From positions 1 to 64,000 of the forward strand of contig CAVXOW010000006.1 of assembly GCA_963763485.1 (NCBI GenBank): 64,000 nucleotides of DNA, written 5' to 3'. Shown here in pieces: positions 29,811 through 37,968 of this stretch (positions are counted from its first letter, which is position 1; each line of letters begins with the position of its first letter). The position numbers and the translations under genes were made by a program. The DNA is from CAWCKS01 sp963763485. GTDB lineage: Bacteria > Pseudomonadota > Alphaproteobacteria > Rhizobiales > Xanthobacteraceae. The notes under the pieces were generated by a model, which was not told the origin of the DNA, made no database searches, and saw nothing but the letters and a program-made list of their open reading frames with translations.

Positions 29811-29984
29811 CTAAGTGTTGGGCAAGAGATCGCTGTCCCTCAGCCGATCGGCGATGGCTCGATACTCGTGCGCTAGTTCTTCGTTTTCCGCTTGAGCATC
29901 AGGATCGATCGCAAGCCGCGCGATCAGCAAGCATTCCGCTGCGCAGCGTTCCAGTGTTTCGACTTTCCGCAGAAGTTCGTCCAT
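29811..29984 (-). CDS. Small hypothetical protein, paralogue-like to 28913-29089
   Basis: 57 residues starting DELLRKVETLERCAAECLL, then IARLAIDPDAQAENEELAHE and YRAIADRLRDSDLLPNT. Predicted all-helical. Its spacing of V-E-x-L-E-R-x-A-A-E, D-P, N and L-A/I-A-x-x-L-R follows that of the neighbouring small protein, so it is likely coding despite its length. No ribosome site stands out. Confidence 0.5.
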   Translation of the reverse strand: MDELLRKVETLERCAAECLLIARLAIDPDAQAENEELAHEYRAIADRLRDSDLLPNT

Positions 29985-30416
29985 AACGGAGCCCGCCTTC
30001 TTGCTGCAGGCGGGAGCTCAACGGTCTCTCGGTCGCCGATAGAAGCCAGACTGGTCGTTCGGCGATGTATCGGACTGTGATCCTCAACTATGACGGTAGC
30101 AAGTCTTTTGTCGGCCTCCCGACATTGTGAAATTGGGACAGCAGGATAGACGCTTTGGCCTATGTCTGAGATGGGTCAACCGCGTCGTTTTGAGCGAGTG
30201 CCGATCACTTCCGTTGCTCACCCAACACCGGACGCATCGTCGCACCGCGTGACCTGATGCCAAATGCTGCCAAGACCGGACATTGTCGCTCCCTTAGCAC
30301 CCGGACGACGCCGGGGCTTTCCTAGCTCGACAGATTCAACATCGCTTCAGAGGACCTCTCGGCCTGCGGCCTCAACTAATGTCGTGCAGCAGCACGACAC
30401 CACCGCGAGGATGCGA
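29985..30416. other. Intergenic region, no gene recognised
   Basis: About 430 bases. I find no convincing frame on either strand. A hairpin GTCGTGC/GCACGAC at 30381-30398 lies just after the stop of the enolase-superfamily gene but has no T-run. The stretch from 30150 to 30300 has the look of degenerate intergenic filler. Confidence 0.4.
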
Positions 30417-31517
30417 TCACACATCGTAACGATAGCGCTTCACAGCGTCTTCGTTCCATTCGATGCCGGCGCCGGGACGGTTCGGGATCACGAGCATCCC
30501 GGAATCGAGTTCAAAGGGTTCCAGCACAACGGGATCGGCCCAATCCTGCCATTCCAGCCAGTGGGCAGTTTCCGTAACGCGCATGAGATGAGCGGAAAAT
30601 TCCGGATAGAGATGCGTCGACATCTCGATTCCGGCGGCGCCGGCGATCGCGGCGGCACGGAGCCAGCCGGTCACTCCGCCGATCCGCATCAAATCGGGCA
30701 TGACAAAGTCGCCGGCGCCGGCGGCAAGCGCTTGCGTGAGTGCGCGCGGGCCATAGAAATTCTCGCCAAGCTGCACCGGCGTTTTCAACTCACGCGTCAA
30801 CTGTGCATAGCCGGCAAGGTTGTTGTACGTGATCGGCTCCTCGAACCAGTAAAGGTCTTGACCATCAAGGGCGTGACAGCGATGCAATGCGTCGCCAAGC
30901 GTCAATCCTTGATTGAAGTCGACCATCAACTTGATATCGGCACCGACGCGCGCGCGCACCTGATCGATCGCCGCCACATCGTCACTCAAACGCTCGCGAC
31001 CAAGACGCAGCTTCAATCCCTTGAACCCTCCTTCCGCCACCAATGCCTCAGCCTCGTCGGCAAGCGTGCCGACCTCGGTGAGCCAAAGACCGTTGCTGTT
31101 GTACGCAGGGACGCTGCCAAGGGATCCGCCGATAAACACAGACAAAGGCAGATTGGCTGCCTTTGCCAGCGCGTCCCATGCAGCCATGTCGAGACTCGAG
31201 ACCGCAATCAGGGACATACCTTCGTAGCCCACGAGATTCAGCGATCGATGTCCAGTGTGGAAATCGTCAATCGGGGCGACCTGCTTGCCGAGCCGCGCGG
31301 CAGCAATATCTCGGATCGCAGGGATCAGGTAACGCAGCGACTGACTGAGATATGGCTCGAGATAGCTGCGACCGGTGATGCCCTGATCGGTATGCAAATC
31401 GATCAGGATCATCGGCCAATGATCAAAGAAACCGACCCTGGACACGACCTTGCGGCGCAGCGGCACCAGCACGGCGCGGACATCGACCGATCTGAGCGTC
31501 AGCCTTTCGAAGGTCAT
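30417..31517 (-). CDS. Mandelate racemase/muconate lactonizing enzyme family protein
   Basis: 366 residues of the enolase superfamily: an N-terminal capping domain and a TIM barrel. Metal and acid/base regions: GGFKGLKLRLGR, LMVDFNQGLTLGDALH, YWFEEPITYNN, DFVMPDLMRIGGVTGW and a His in MSTHLYPEFSAHLM, as in the mandelate-racemase subgroup. It abstracts a proton alpha to a carboxylate; sugar-acid dehydratase or racemase activity is likely. The start at 31517 is preceded by AGGAG. It is divergent from a TetR gene 109 bases away, which probably controls it. Confidence 0.88.
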   Translation of the reverse strand: MTFERLTLRSVDVRAVLVPLRRKVVSRVGFFDHWPMILIDLHTDQGITGRSYLEPYLSQSLRYLIPAIRDIAAARLGKQVAPIDDFHTGHRSLNLVGYEGMSLIAVSSLDMAAWDALAKAANLPLSVFIGGSLGSVPAYNSNGLWLTEVGTLADEAEALVAEGGFKGLKLRLGRERLSDDVAAIDQVRARVGADIKLMVDFNQGLTLGDALHRCHALDGQDLYWFEEPITYNNLAGYAQLTRELKTPVQLGENFYGPRALTQALAAGAGDFVMPDLMRIGGVTGWLRAAAIAGAAGIEMSTHLYPEFSAHLMRVTETAHWLEWQDWADPVVLEPFELDSGMLVIPNRPGAGIEWNEDAVKRYRYDV

Positions 31518-31626
31518 GGTGCGCTCCTGGTTGTGCGGGACGTGCGCGTGAACGCTCCTCAAGGCCATTTCAAGCGCGGCCTGCGTCGTTGTAAATTCAC
31601 TATGCAGTATACAAACGGAGGCCCTC

Positions 31627-32202
31627 GTGCCGCGGTCGGGTGAACAGACACGAGAACGAATCCTGGACGGCGCTTATCGGCAGTTTCGGCAGAAGGGATA
31701 TACCCGCGTCAGCATGGACGAAATTGCCGCCGCGACCAAAGTCACCAAGCGAACTCTCTACTATCACTTCGAGAGCAAGGATGCGCTGCTGGCATCCGTG
31801 CTGGAAGCCCAGCATCAACTGGCGCTGGCGGCTTTCAGAACCTTTGGGGATCAGCTGTCGGGATCACCGCAAAAGATTGTCGACGCGTTGTTCAGGGATC
31901 TCGCGGTCTGGGCCGACACGCCGCGCTGGGCGGGCTCCGGTTTTACACGCCTCGTCGTCGAGCTTGCGGACCTGCCCGGGCACCCCGCCCGCCTGATCGC
32001 GCGCCGTCACAAGGCCATGCTCGAGGCGCATTTCGCCGACGTCCTGCGCAAGGCCGGCGTTGCGCGGCCTCGCGAGCGGGCTCGGGCAATCTGGCTGCTT
32101 TCGGAAGGCGCGATCTCACTGATGCTGGTGCACAACGACCGGAGCTACGTGCGGGCGGCAGCGACTGCGGCAAAGGAGCTGCTAAGATTGCCCACCCGCT
32201 AA
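31627..32202 (+). CDS. TetR/AcrR family transcriptional regulator
   Basis: 191 residues. The N-terminal helix-turn-helix is in GYTRVSMDEIAAATKVTKRT and LYYHFESKDALL, and a helical ligand-binding domain follows. The GTG at 31627 lies behind CGGAGG. The divergent arrangement with the enolase-superfamily gene suggests autoregulation and control of that gene; the shared spacer has an AT-rich stretch near 31600-31612 (CTATGCAGTATAC) that could hold a -10 box or operator. Confidence 0.9.
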   Translation: MPRSGEQTRERILDGAYRQFRQKGYTRVSMDEIAAATKVTKRTLYYHFESKDALLASVLEAQHQLALAAFRTFGDQLSGSPQKIVDALFRDLAVWADTPRWAGSGFTRLVVELADLPGHPARLIARRHKAMLEAHFADVLRKAGVARPRERARAIWLLSEGAISLMLVHNDRSYVRAAATAAKELLRLPTR

Positions 32203-32241
32203 GGGTCGTGTTTTTTCTTAGGCAGCGACAGGAGCACCTTG

Positions 32242-33218
32242 ATGGCATTGGACGATCGCTTGCGCGGAACGCTCAGTCTGCCGGTCATCTGCGCGCCGAT
32301 GTTCCTTGTGAGCGGCCCTGATCTGGTTCGCGAGGCCTGCAAGGCAGGCGTCATGGCCGGCCTGCCGGTTCAGAACACGCGCAGCTTCGAAGAGCTCGAA
32401 GCCTGGATGACGGATATCCGGGCGAGCCTCGATCGTCACGCCGCCAAGGCGCACGCGTTGGCCCTCTCGCCGTGAACTTCGGCGCCCGGTTCCCGCAGGA
32501 TCAAATCGCAAAATACTTCGGGCTCTGTCAGCGGTTCGGTGTGGACTACATCATCACCGTTGGCGGCGATCCGACGGCAATTACCGTACGGGCGCACGAC
32601 GCCGGCATGAAGGTATTTCACGACATCACGAACATGCGTTTCGCCGAGAAAGCGATCAAAGCCGGCGTCGACGGGCTGACCTGTATCGGCGCGGGAGGCG
32701 GCGGGCACTCCGGCACCATCAGCCATCTGGCGCTGATCCGCAGCGTGCGGGCGATCTTCAACGGCACGATCATCATGGCCGGCGCGATTTCGGATGGCGC
32801 GACAATCCGGGCCGCGGAGATTCTCGGTGCGGATCTCGCCTATATGGGCACGCGCTTCATCGCCACGGTCGAGTTGATGGCGCCACAAGAGTACAAACAG
32901 ATGATCGTCAGCCAGAGCTCGGCCGACCTCGCCTACACCGGCAAGGTCGCCGGCGTTCCGGCCAACTGGCTGGTTGCCTCGCTGGAGCGGGTCGGCCTTG
33001 ATCTTGCCGAGATGCCCGAGACGCCGGCCGGCAGCAAACGCCACGACAATCTTCCCGAGCATTTGCGCCCATGGCGGGACGTCTGGAGCGCCGGTCAAGG
33101 CATCGATGTGATCGATGATATTCCGACGGTCGAACAACTCGTCCGGCGATTGCGCGAGGAGTACGTGACGGCTTGTGCAACACCCAGCATGGCTGAAGCG
33201 GCGCGGCTTGCCGTCTGA
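32242..33218 (+). pseudogene. Nitronate monooxygenase-type flavoprotein, frameshift
   Basis: FMN-dependent TIM-barrel enzyme of the NMO/2-nitropropane dioxygenase family. N-terminal LSLPVICAPMFLVSGPDLV and KAGVMAGLPVQNTRSFEELE are followed by a stop at 32473-32475. The remainder starts in another frame: AVNFGARFPQDQIAKYF, then the barrel strands FHDITNMRFAEKAIKAGVDG, CIGAGGGGHSGTISHLA, ILGADLAYMGTRFIATVE. Frame is lost by one missing base between about 32450 and 32470. The restored length is near 325 residues, normal for the family. The ATG at 32242 follows CAGGAG. It may be cotranscribed with the TetR gene. Confidence 0.85.
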
Positions 33219-33254
33219 TTGTCGAACGCCAGCCGTCGCGCGCGCACGCGCCAG

Positions 33255-33590
33255 TCAAGACCGCAAGCGCAACCGAATTTCGGTGCTCGCAAAGGAGCGA
33301 TCCGCGGTCAGCATGACAATGTCGACCATCTGAAACGATTTCGGCGGGTCGTAGACATATTTGAGATGCGACATTCCGGTGGTGAAGTCCGGCGTGATGT
33401 CGAAGTCGCCGGATTGCAGGGCGACGTACATCAGCTTTGCCGCGTCTTGGTTGCTCAGCTGCGCATGAAGAAGCGCATCGATCAACACCGCGAGCGTCAT
33501 GCCGTCCTTCAGCATCAGCCGCGCGACGTCGTCGCCGTAGTGCTGTCGCAAAGCGCCAGCAATCGTCCCAACCGCGTGCGGGTCACGCAT
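33255..33590 (-). CDS. Hypothetical protein
   Basis: 111 residues from the ATG at 33590: a helical N-terminal half (HAVGTIAGALRQHYGDDVAR, then LMLKDGMTLAVLIDALLHAQ), then FDITPDFTTGMSHLKYVYDP and a basic end. No signal peptide or domain is recognised. Codon use is like the neighbours, and hydrophobic and charged residues alternate as in a folded protein. It converges with the nitronate monooxygenase. A GTG start at 33620 is possible. Confidence 0.45.
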   Translation of the reverse strand: MRDPHAVGTIAGALRQHYGDDVARLMLKDGMTLAVLIDALLHAQLSNQDAAKLMYVALQSGDFDITPDFTTGMSHLKYVYDPPKSFQMVDIVMLTADRSFASTEIRLRLRS

Positions 33591-33725
33591 CCCCGGGCTT
33601 CCCGTCACAAGCCCCCACACCAGTCTAGCAGATGCGGCGCCACGGCCGAAACTGTCTGCTGCAACTCGTCCGGCGATTGCACAGGGAACTCGTAAGCGGC
33701 TTACTCGACACCCGGCATGGTCAAA

Positions 33726-34067
33726 TCAGCGTGCCGCATTTGATCGACTGGCCGCCAGTTGAGCTTTCAAGTCTGCAGCCGTCCGGCGATGCAATTCGAT
33801 TGCCCGTTGGCGCAAATGGCTGACTTCCACCAGCGCGTCGCACCGCAGCGGACCAGGCGGAACTTTGCTTGCAGCGCGCAAGATTTGCAGGACGCGCGCT
33901 TCAAGGGCCGCCGGGCTTTCGGGGGCAAGGGGCGCAACTGCGGTTTCCGTTGGTATCTCGTCGGGCACCAGCTTGGCAGCGTCCGACCTGAAGGGAAATT
34001 TCGCCGCGCCGGCTCGCAAGCCCCGTGCCATGCCCTTGAATGGAAAGGATTGCAGCAATCGCAGCAT
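33726..34067 (-). CDS. Hypothetical protein
   Basis: 113 residues. The N-terminus is basic (LLQSFPFKGMARGLRAGAA); the C-terminal two thirds are helical with SPAALEARVLQILRAASKVP, ALVEVSHLRQRAIELHRRTA and DLKAQLAASRSNAAR. I see no known domain. Base composition and helical periodicity support coding, but there is no clear ribosome site. Confidence 0.42.
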   Translation of the reverse strand: MLRLLQSFPFKGMARGLRAGAAKFPFRSDAAKLVPDEIPTETAVAPLAPESPAALEARVLQILRAASKVPPGPLRCDALVEVSHLRQRAIELHRRTAADLKAQLAASRSNAAR

Positions 34068-34469
34068 GTCTGTCCGGCCTCCGGTTCCGTATTGGCTTCA
34101 CGGTCGGTTTTGATTCCGGCGCGGACATGACGATTTTGCAGCCGCCAAGCGGCGGTTTGGCTCAATGCAACCGCCTTGGAAGGCTACTCGTCACAAGTTC
34201 CCGGACAATCGGCGAGGTCGCTGTTCGCCTCGGGCATCATGCTCACCCTCAAGAGAGGGGGCCGTCGCTGGGTGGGAAAAGGGGATTGGAGACCCAACGA
34301 CGGCTTACTCGCTACGCGCACCTTTGGAGTGCGACCTGATCGTCCGCTAGTCCGATTAACGAGCGCTGAAGAAATGGCGGCAGTTGTGTGGCGGAGTCCT
34401 CGCAAAAAAGGCACGCGTGGCGGTTCCGCCGCCTACGTCCCTTGCGTCACCGGCTGGTGGGCACCCTTC
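34068..34469. other. Intergenic region, no gene recognised
   Basis: About 400 bases between the hypothetical gene at 33.9 kb and the SDR gene. Overlapping frames here are short and without helical or family-like patterns. I see no RNA gene or clear terminator. Confidence 0.4.
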
Positions 34470-35324
34470 TCAATACGACGGCTTCGACACGAACGGGGTC
34501 AGCTGGATCTCGTGAGTTCAGCACGACGGATGCTGGGTGTGCAGATAGAAAAAGGCATCCGCAATCTTCGCCGGATCAATCAAGAGATTTGGATTGGCCT
34601 GAGCTGCTTTCATGGCCCGTGTGCCGGGTGAGTTGATGGTGCCGTCGATGACGACGTTGGCGATGTGTACGCCGTGTTCGGAGTATTCTTCGGTCAGGAC
34701 CTGCGCCAGCGTGCGCATCAGGACGCGCGGATAATACAGGGAGCCGCCAGTCTGCCGCTTCCGTCCGCGCAACGAGCTCGAATTGTTGGAGAAGAAGAAG
34801 GAGCCGGAACGCTTCTTGCGCATCGCGGGCAACACCTCCTTCGCCACCAGGAATGGGCCACGGCAGGCGATGTTGATCGCGGTTTCGAAGATCTGGTCCG
34901 GAATGTATTCGAGCAGCTCCATGCCGGCCGGAAGTTCTCGCCCCTCAAGATAGCCCGCGTTGTAGACAACCGCATCCGGATCGCCGGCGTCCTGGTTGAT
35001 CGAAGCGAACGCGGACGCGATGGATTTTGGCGAGGTGAGATCCAATTCAACGATCATGCACGCGCCGCCCTGATCGGCGATCGCCTTGGCGAGCGGCGTG
35101 GCATTTGCTTCCGTGCGGGTCGTCAGCACCGTGAAAAAGCCTTCACGCGCAAATTTTTGCGCGACGGCGCCGCCGACGCCCCAGCGGGCGCTGACCGGTA
35201 AATCGGCGTCAGTCAATGGCTTGCCATGGGCCAGCTTTGTGTTGCGTCCATCCGACTGCCATTTCGATGTAGCCCCGATGACCACCGCAACCGGTTTGTT
35301 GTTCTTGTTCTGACGTGGGGGCAT
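34470..35324 (-). pseudogene. Short-chain dehydrogenase/reductase with premature in-frame TGA
   Basis: Rossmann-fold SDR of about 284 residues. N-terminal PVAVVIGATSKW, then WGVGGAVAQKFAREGFFTVL, VVYNAGYLEGRELP and the region GGSLYYPRVLMRTLAQVLTE, where the usual Y-x-x-x-K lysine is not evident. The frame stops at 34520 after YLHTQHPSC, but the same frame continues THEIQLTPFVSKPSY to a second stop at 34470. In relatives a Trp precedes THEIQLTP, so TGG has become TGA. That is either a point mutation or a base error. The start at 35324 (PPRQNKNNKPVAV) is preferred over the start at 35360. Confidence 0.82.
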
Positions 35325-35552
35325 GGCGCGAACCTTTGTGTAGCAATGAGCGATGACCAATCAGCCGAGTGGGTTTCTCGGAGCAAAAGCCAGCATATTC
35401 TGCCGTCGGCCGTTTGCAAATCGGCGAGCTATCGCCCCGGCTGAGATGCCCGAGCGTAACGGTCGCGCCTTTGTGGTAAGCTGCCGGGTGCAGCTGCGGC
35501 CAGCGACGCAGCTCAAAGCAAGCAGCGATCATCGAGACGGAGGTAAGTGGGC

Positions 35553-37208
35553 ATGACCTATTTCGATCTCGGACCGTACAGCCGCAAAATCAGCACCTCG
35601 TCGCCGGACGCCCAGCTCTGGTTCGACCGCGGGCTCAACTGGGTATTCGGATTCAACCATGCCGAGGCGATCAAGTGCTTCCAGAAGGCACTCCAGCACG
35701 ATCCTGACTGCGCGATGGCACATTGGGGCATCAGCTACGCTTCGGGCCCCAACTATAACCTGCCCTGGGATCGCTATGACCGGCAGGGCCGACAACTGGC
35801 GCTGACGGCCTCTTATGACGCCATGCAGGGGGCGCTCGCACGTGCTCCGAAAGCAAGTCCGGTCGAGCAGGCGATGATCAAGGCCCTGCCCGCACGCTAT
35901 CCGCAAGCCGAGACGATCAAGGATATGGCGCCGTGGGACAGGGCCTTCACCAACGAGATGCGCAAGGTGTTCAAGGCCTTTCCCGATGACCTCGAGGTCC
36001 GCGCGGTGTTTGCCGAGTCCATCATGAACGAAACGCCGTGGCTGATGTGGGATCTGCGCTCGGGCAAGCCGGCGGCATCAGGCACTGACGAATGTCGCAC
36101 GGTCCTCGAAGATGCGTTCGCGCGAATCCCGGCCGCGTGGGATCACCCGGGCCTCCTGCATCTCTATGTCCACCTGATGGAGATGTCGCCGTTCCCGGAG
36201 CGGGCACTGCGGGCCGGTGACCGACTGCGCGCGATCGTGCCCGACTCCGGTCATCTCATCCACATGCCGACGCACCTCGACATTCTGTGCGGTCATTACA
36301 ACGACGTGCTGGTCTATAATCTGAAGGCGCTGGCGACCGACCGCAAGTTCCTGGCTGCGACGGCCGATCCCGGCGTCTACCTGGTCTACGTCATTCACAA
36401 CTTTCACTTTGCGATCTACGGCGCGATGTTCCTCGGCCAGTACACGCCCGCCATCACACTGGCTGAAGAGTTGATCGCCACCGTGCCCGAAGCAGTGTTG
36501 CGCATACAATCGCCGCCGATGGCGGAGTTCATCGAGGGCTACCTGACGATGAAGCAGCACGTGCTCGTGCGCTTCGGCAAATGGCGGGAAATCATCGAAC
36601 AAAAGCTGCCGGAAGATCGCGAGCTCTACTGCTCGAACGTCGCGATGATGCACTACGCCAAGGCGGTCGCGTACTCGGCGCTCGGCAACGTTGCCGAGGC
36701 CGAAGCCGAGAAGGCGCTGTTCGTCGCGGCGAAAGCGCGCGTGCCCGACAGCCGGCTCATCCACAACAACACCGTGCTCGCCTTGCTCGACGTGGCGGAG
36801 GCGATGCTGAACGGGGAGCTGGAGTATCGCAAGGGCAACCATGATGTCGCTTTCGCGCACCTGCGCAAGTCGGTCGAGATCTCGGACGCGCTGCCCTACG
36901 ACGAGCCGTGGGGATGGATGCAGCCGCCCCGCCATGCGCTCGGCGCGCTGCTGCTCGAACAGGGACGGGTCGAGGAGGCCGAGGCAGTCTACCGCTCCGA
37001 CCTCGGGCTCGATGGCAGCTTGAGCCGGGCCTGCCAGCACCCCGACAACCTGTGGTCGCTCCACGGACTGCACGAATGCCTGGTTCGCCGCGGCGAGAAA
37101 GGCGAGACGGCCCTGATCAAGCAGCGGCTCGATCTGGCGCAAGCGCGCGCGGAAATTCCGATCAAGGCGTCCTGCTTTTGTCGAAGGATGGACATGGCGG
37201 CCGGGTAG
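35553..37208 (+). CDS. Large helical-repeat (TPR-type) protein
   Basis: 551 residues, no signal peptide. Tetratricopeptide-like helical pairs appear in FGFNHAEAIKCFQKALQHDP (residues about 30-50), LALTASYDAMQGALARAP and, near the C-terminus, RHALGALLLEQGRVEEAEAV. The middle has conserved motifs rich in His, Trp and Tyr (LYVHLMEMSPFPERAL, HLIHMPTHLDILCGHYNDVL), as in the TPR proteins found beside redox or peptide metabolism genes. The function is not known. GGAGG lies nine bases before the ATG at 35553. It is divergent from the SDR gene. Confidence 0.8.
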   Translation: MTYFDLGPYSRKISTSSPDAQLWFDRGLNWVFGFNHAEAIKCFQKALQHDPDCAMAHWGISYASGPNYNLPWDRYDRQGRQLALTASYDAMQGALARAPKASPVEQAMIKALPARYPQAETIKDMAPWDRAFTNEMRKVFKAFPDDLEVRAVFAESIMNETPWLMWDLRSGKPAASGTDECRTVLEDAFARIPAAWDHPGLLHLYVHLMEMSPFPERALRAGDRLRAIVPDSGHLIHMPTHLDILCGHYNDVLVYNLKALATDRKFLAATADPGVYLVYVIHNFHFAIYGAMFLGQYTPAITLAEELIATVPEAVLRIQSPPMAEFIEGYLTMKQHVLVRFGKWREIIEQKLPEDRELYCSNVAMMHYAKAVAYSALGNVAEAEAEKALFVAAKARVPDSRLIHNNTVLALLDVAEAMLNGELEYRKGNHDVAFAHLRKSVEISDALPYDEPWGWMQPPRHALGALLLEQGRVEEAEAVYRSDLGLDGSLSRACQHPDNLWSLHGLHECLVRRGEKGETALIKQRLDLAQARAEIPIKASCFCRRMDMAAG

Positions 37209-37267
37209 TCGTTGGCCGCAGCCCCGGCGGGTTCGCGCGTCCGGCTAAGACGAGCGCGCGTCCGCGA

Positions 37268-37738
37268 CTAGGATTCGATGGAGAAGAATGGGCGGGGCGG
37301 CGCGCGAACGACGAGAGCCGGGATGGTGCTGTGTGTCAAAACCTTGACGGTTTCGCTTCCGAGCACGATCGCGGAAATCCCACGCCGACCGTGCGACGCC
37401 ATGACAATCAGATCACATGATTCCTGGGCAGCCGTGTCGATGATGGCCAGGTGCGGGTGATCGTGTTCGACGTGCATCGTCTCGCAGGTCACGCCGGCTG
37501 CCAGTGCAACCTCGTTCGCCGCGTTCAGGTACTTCGCGGCAAGGGCGGTCACGTGTTTCGCGTACTGTTCCCGCGTATCGGTGATCATGCCCGGTTCGAC
37601 CGCAAAGGTGTGAAAGGGCGTCGACACGGTCAGTATCGTGACTTTGGCATTGACCGACTTCGCTAAAGCCACGCCGTAGGCGACCGCGTTTTGTGACAGT
37701 TCCGAACCATCGGTTGGAATCAAAATGTGCTTGTACAT
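37268..37738 (-). CDS. Universal stress protein (UspA family)
   Basis: 156 residues of a single Usp domain: MYKHILIPTDGSELSQNAVA at the N-terminus and the ATP-binding motif GRRGISAIVLGSETVKVLTH (G-x2-G-x9-G-S/T). It is therefore probably of the nucleotide-binding type, cytoplasmic and induced in stress or anaerobiosis. It lies downstream of the nitrate operon on the same strand but separated by 230 bases, so it has its own promoter. The start at 37738 follows AGGA. Confidence 0.93.
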   Translation of the reverse strand: MYKHILIPTDGSELSQNAVAYGVALAKSVNAKVTILTVSTPFHTFAVEPGMITDTREQYAKHVTALAAKYLNAANEVALAAGVTCETMHVEHDHPHLAIIDTAAQESCDLIVMASHGRRGISAIVLGSETVKVLTHSTIPALVVRAPPRPFFSIES

Positions 37739-37968
37739 GCCGTATCCTGATTGTTGGTCGTCCCCGGCTAAGACAACTGCACGTCCGCAATGCTGCATTC
37801 CTGACAGGAATGGCGCTCAACAAAACTGGTTATGACCTAGATCAAGGGTTCCGAGAATTTGTCGTCACTTTGGCTCTTGGCCCGGAGTGACCAGACACAA
37901 TGTCCCGTGTGACGTCGCCTTTTTGGGGTGAGGCGGAGATCGCAAGCTTATGAGGACACGCCGTAGAC

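Noticed and set aside
30381..30398. Hairpin GTCGTGC/GCACGAC after the enolase-superfamily gene as a terminator
   Set aside because: No T-run follows on either strand and the stem is short.
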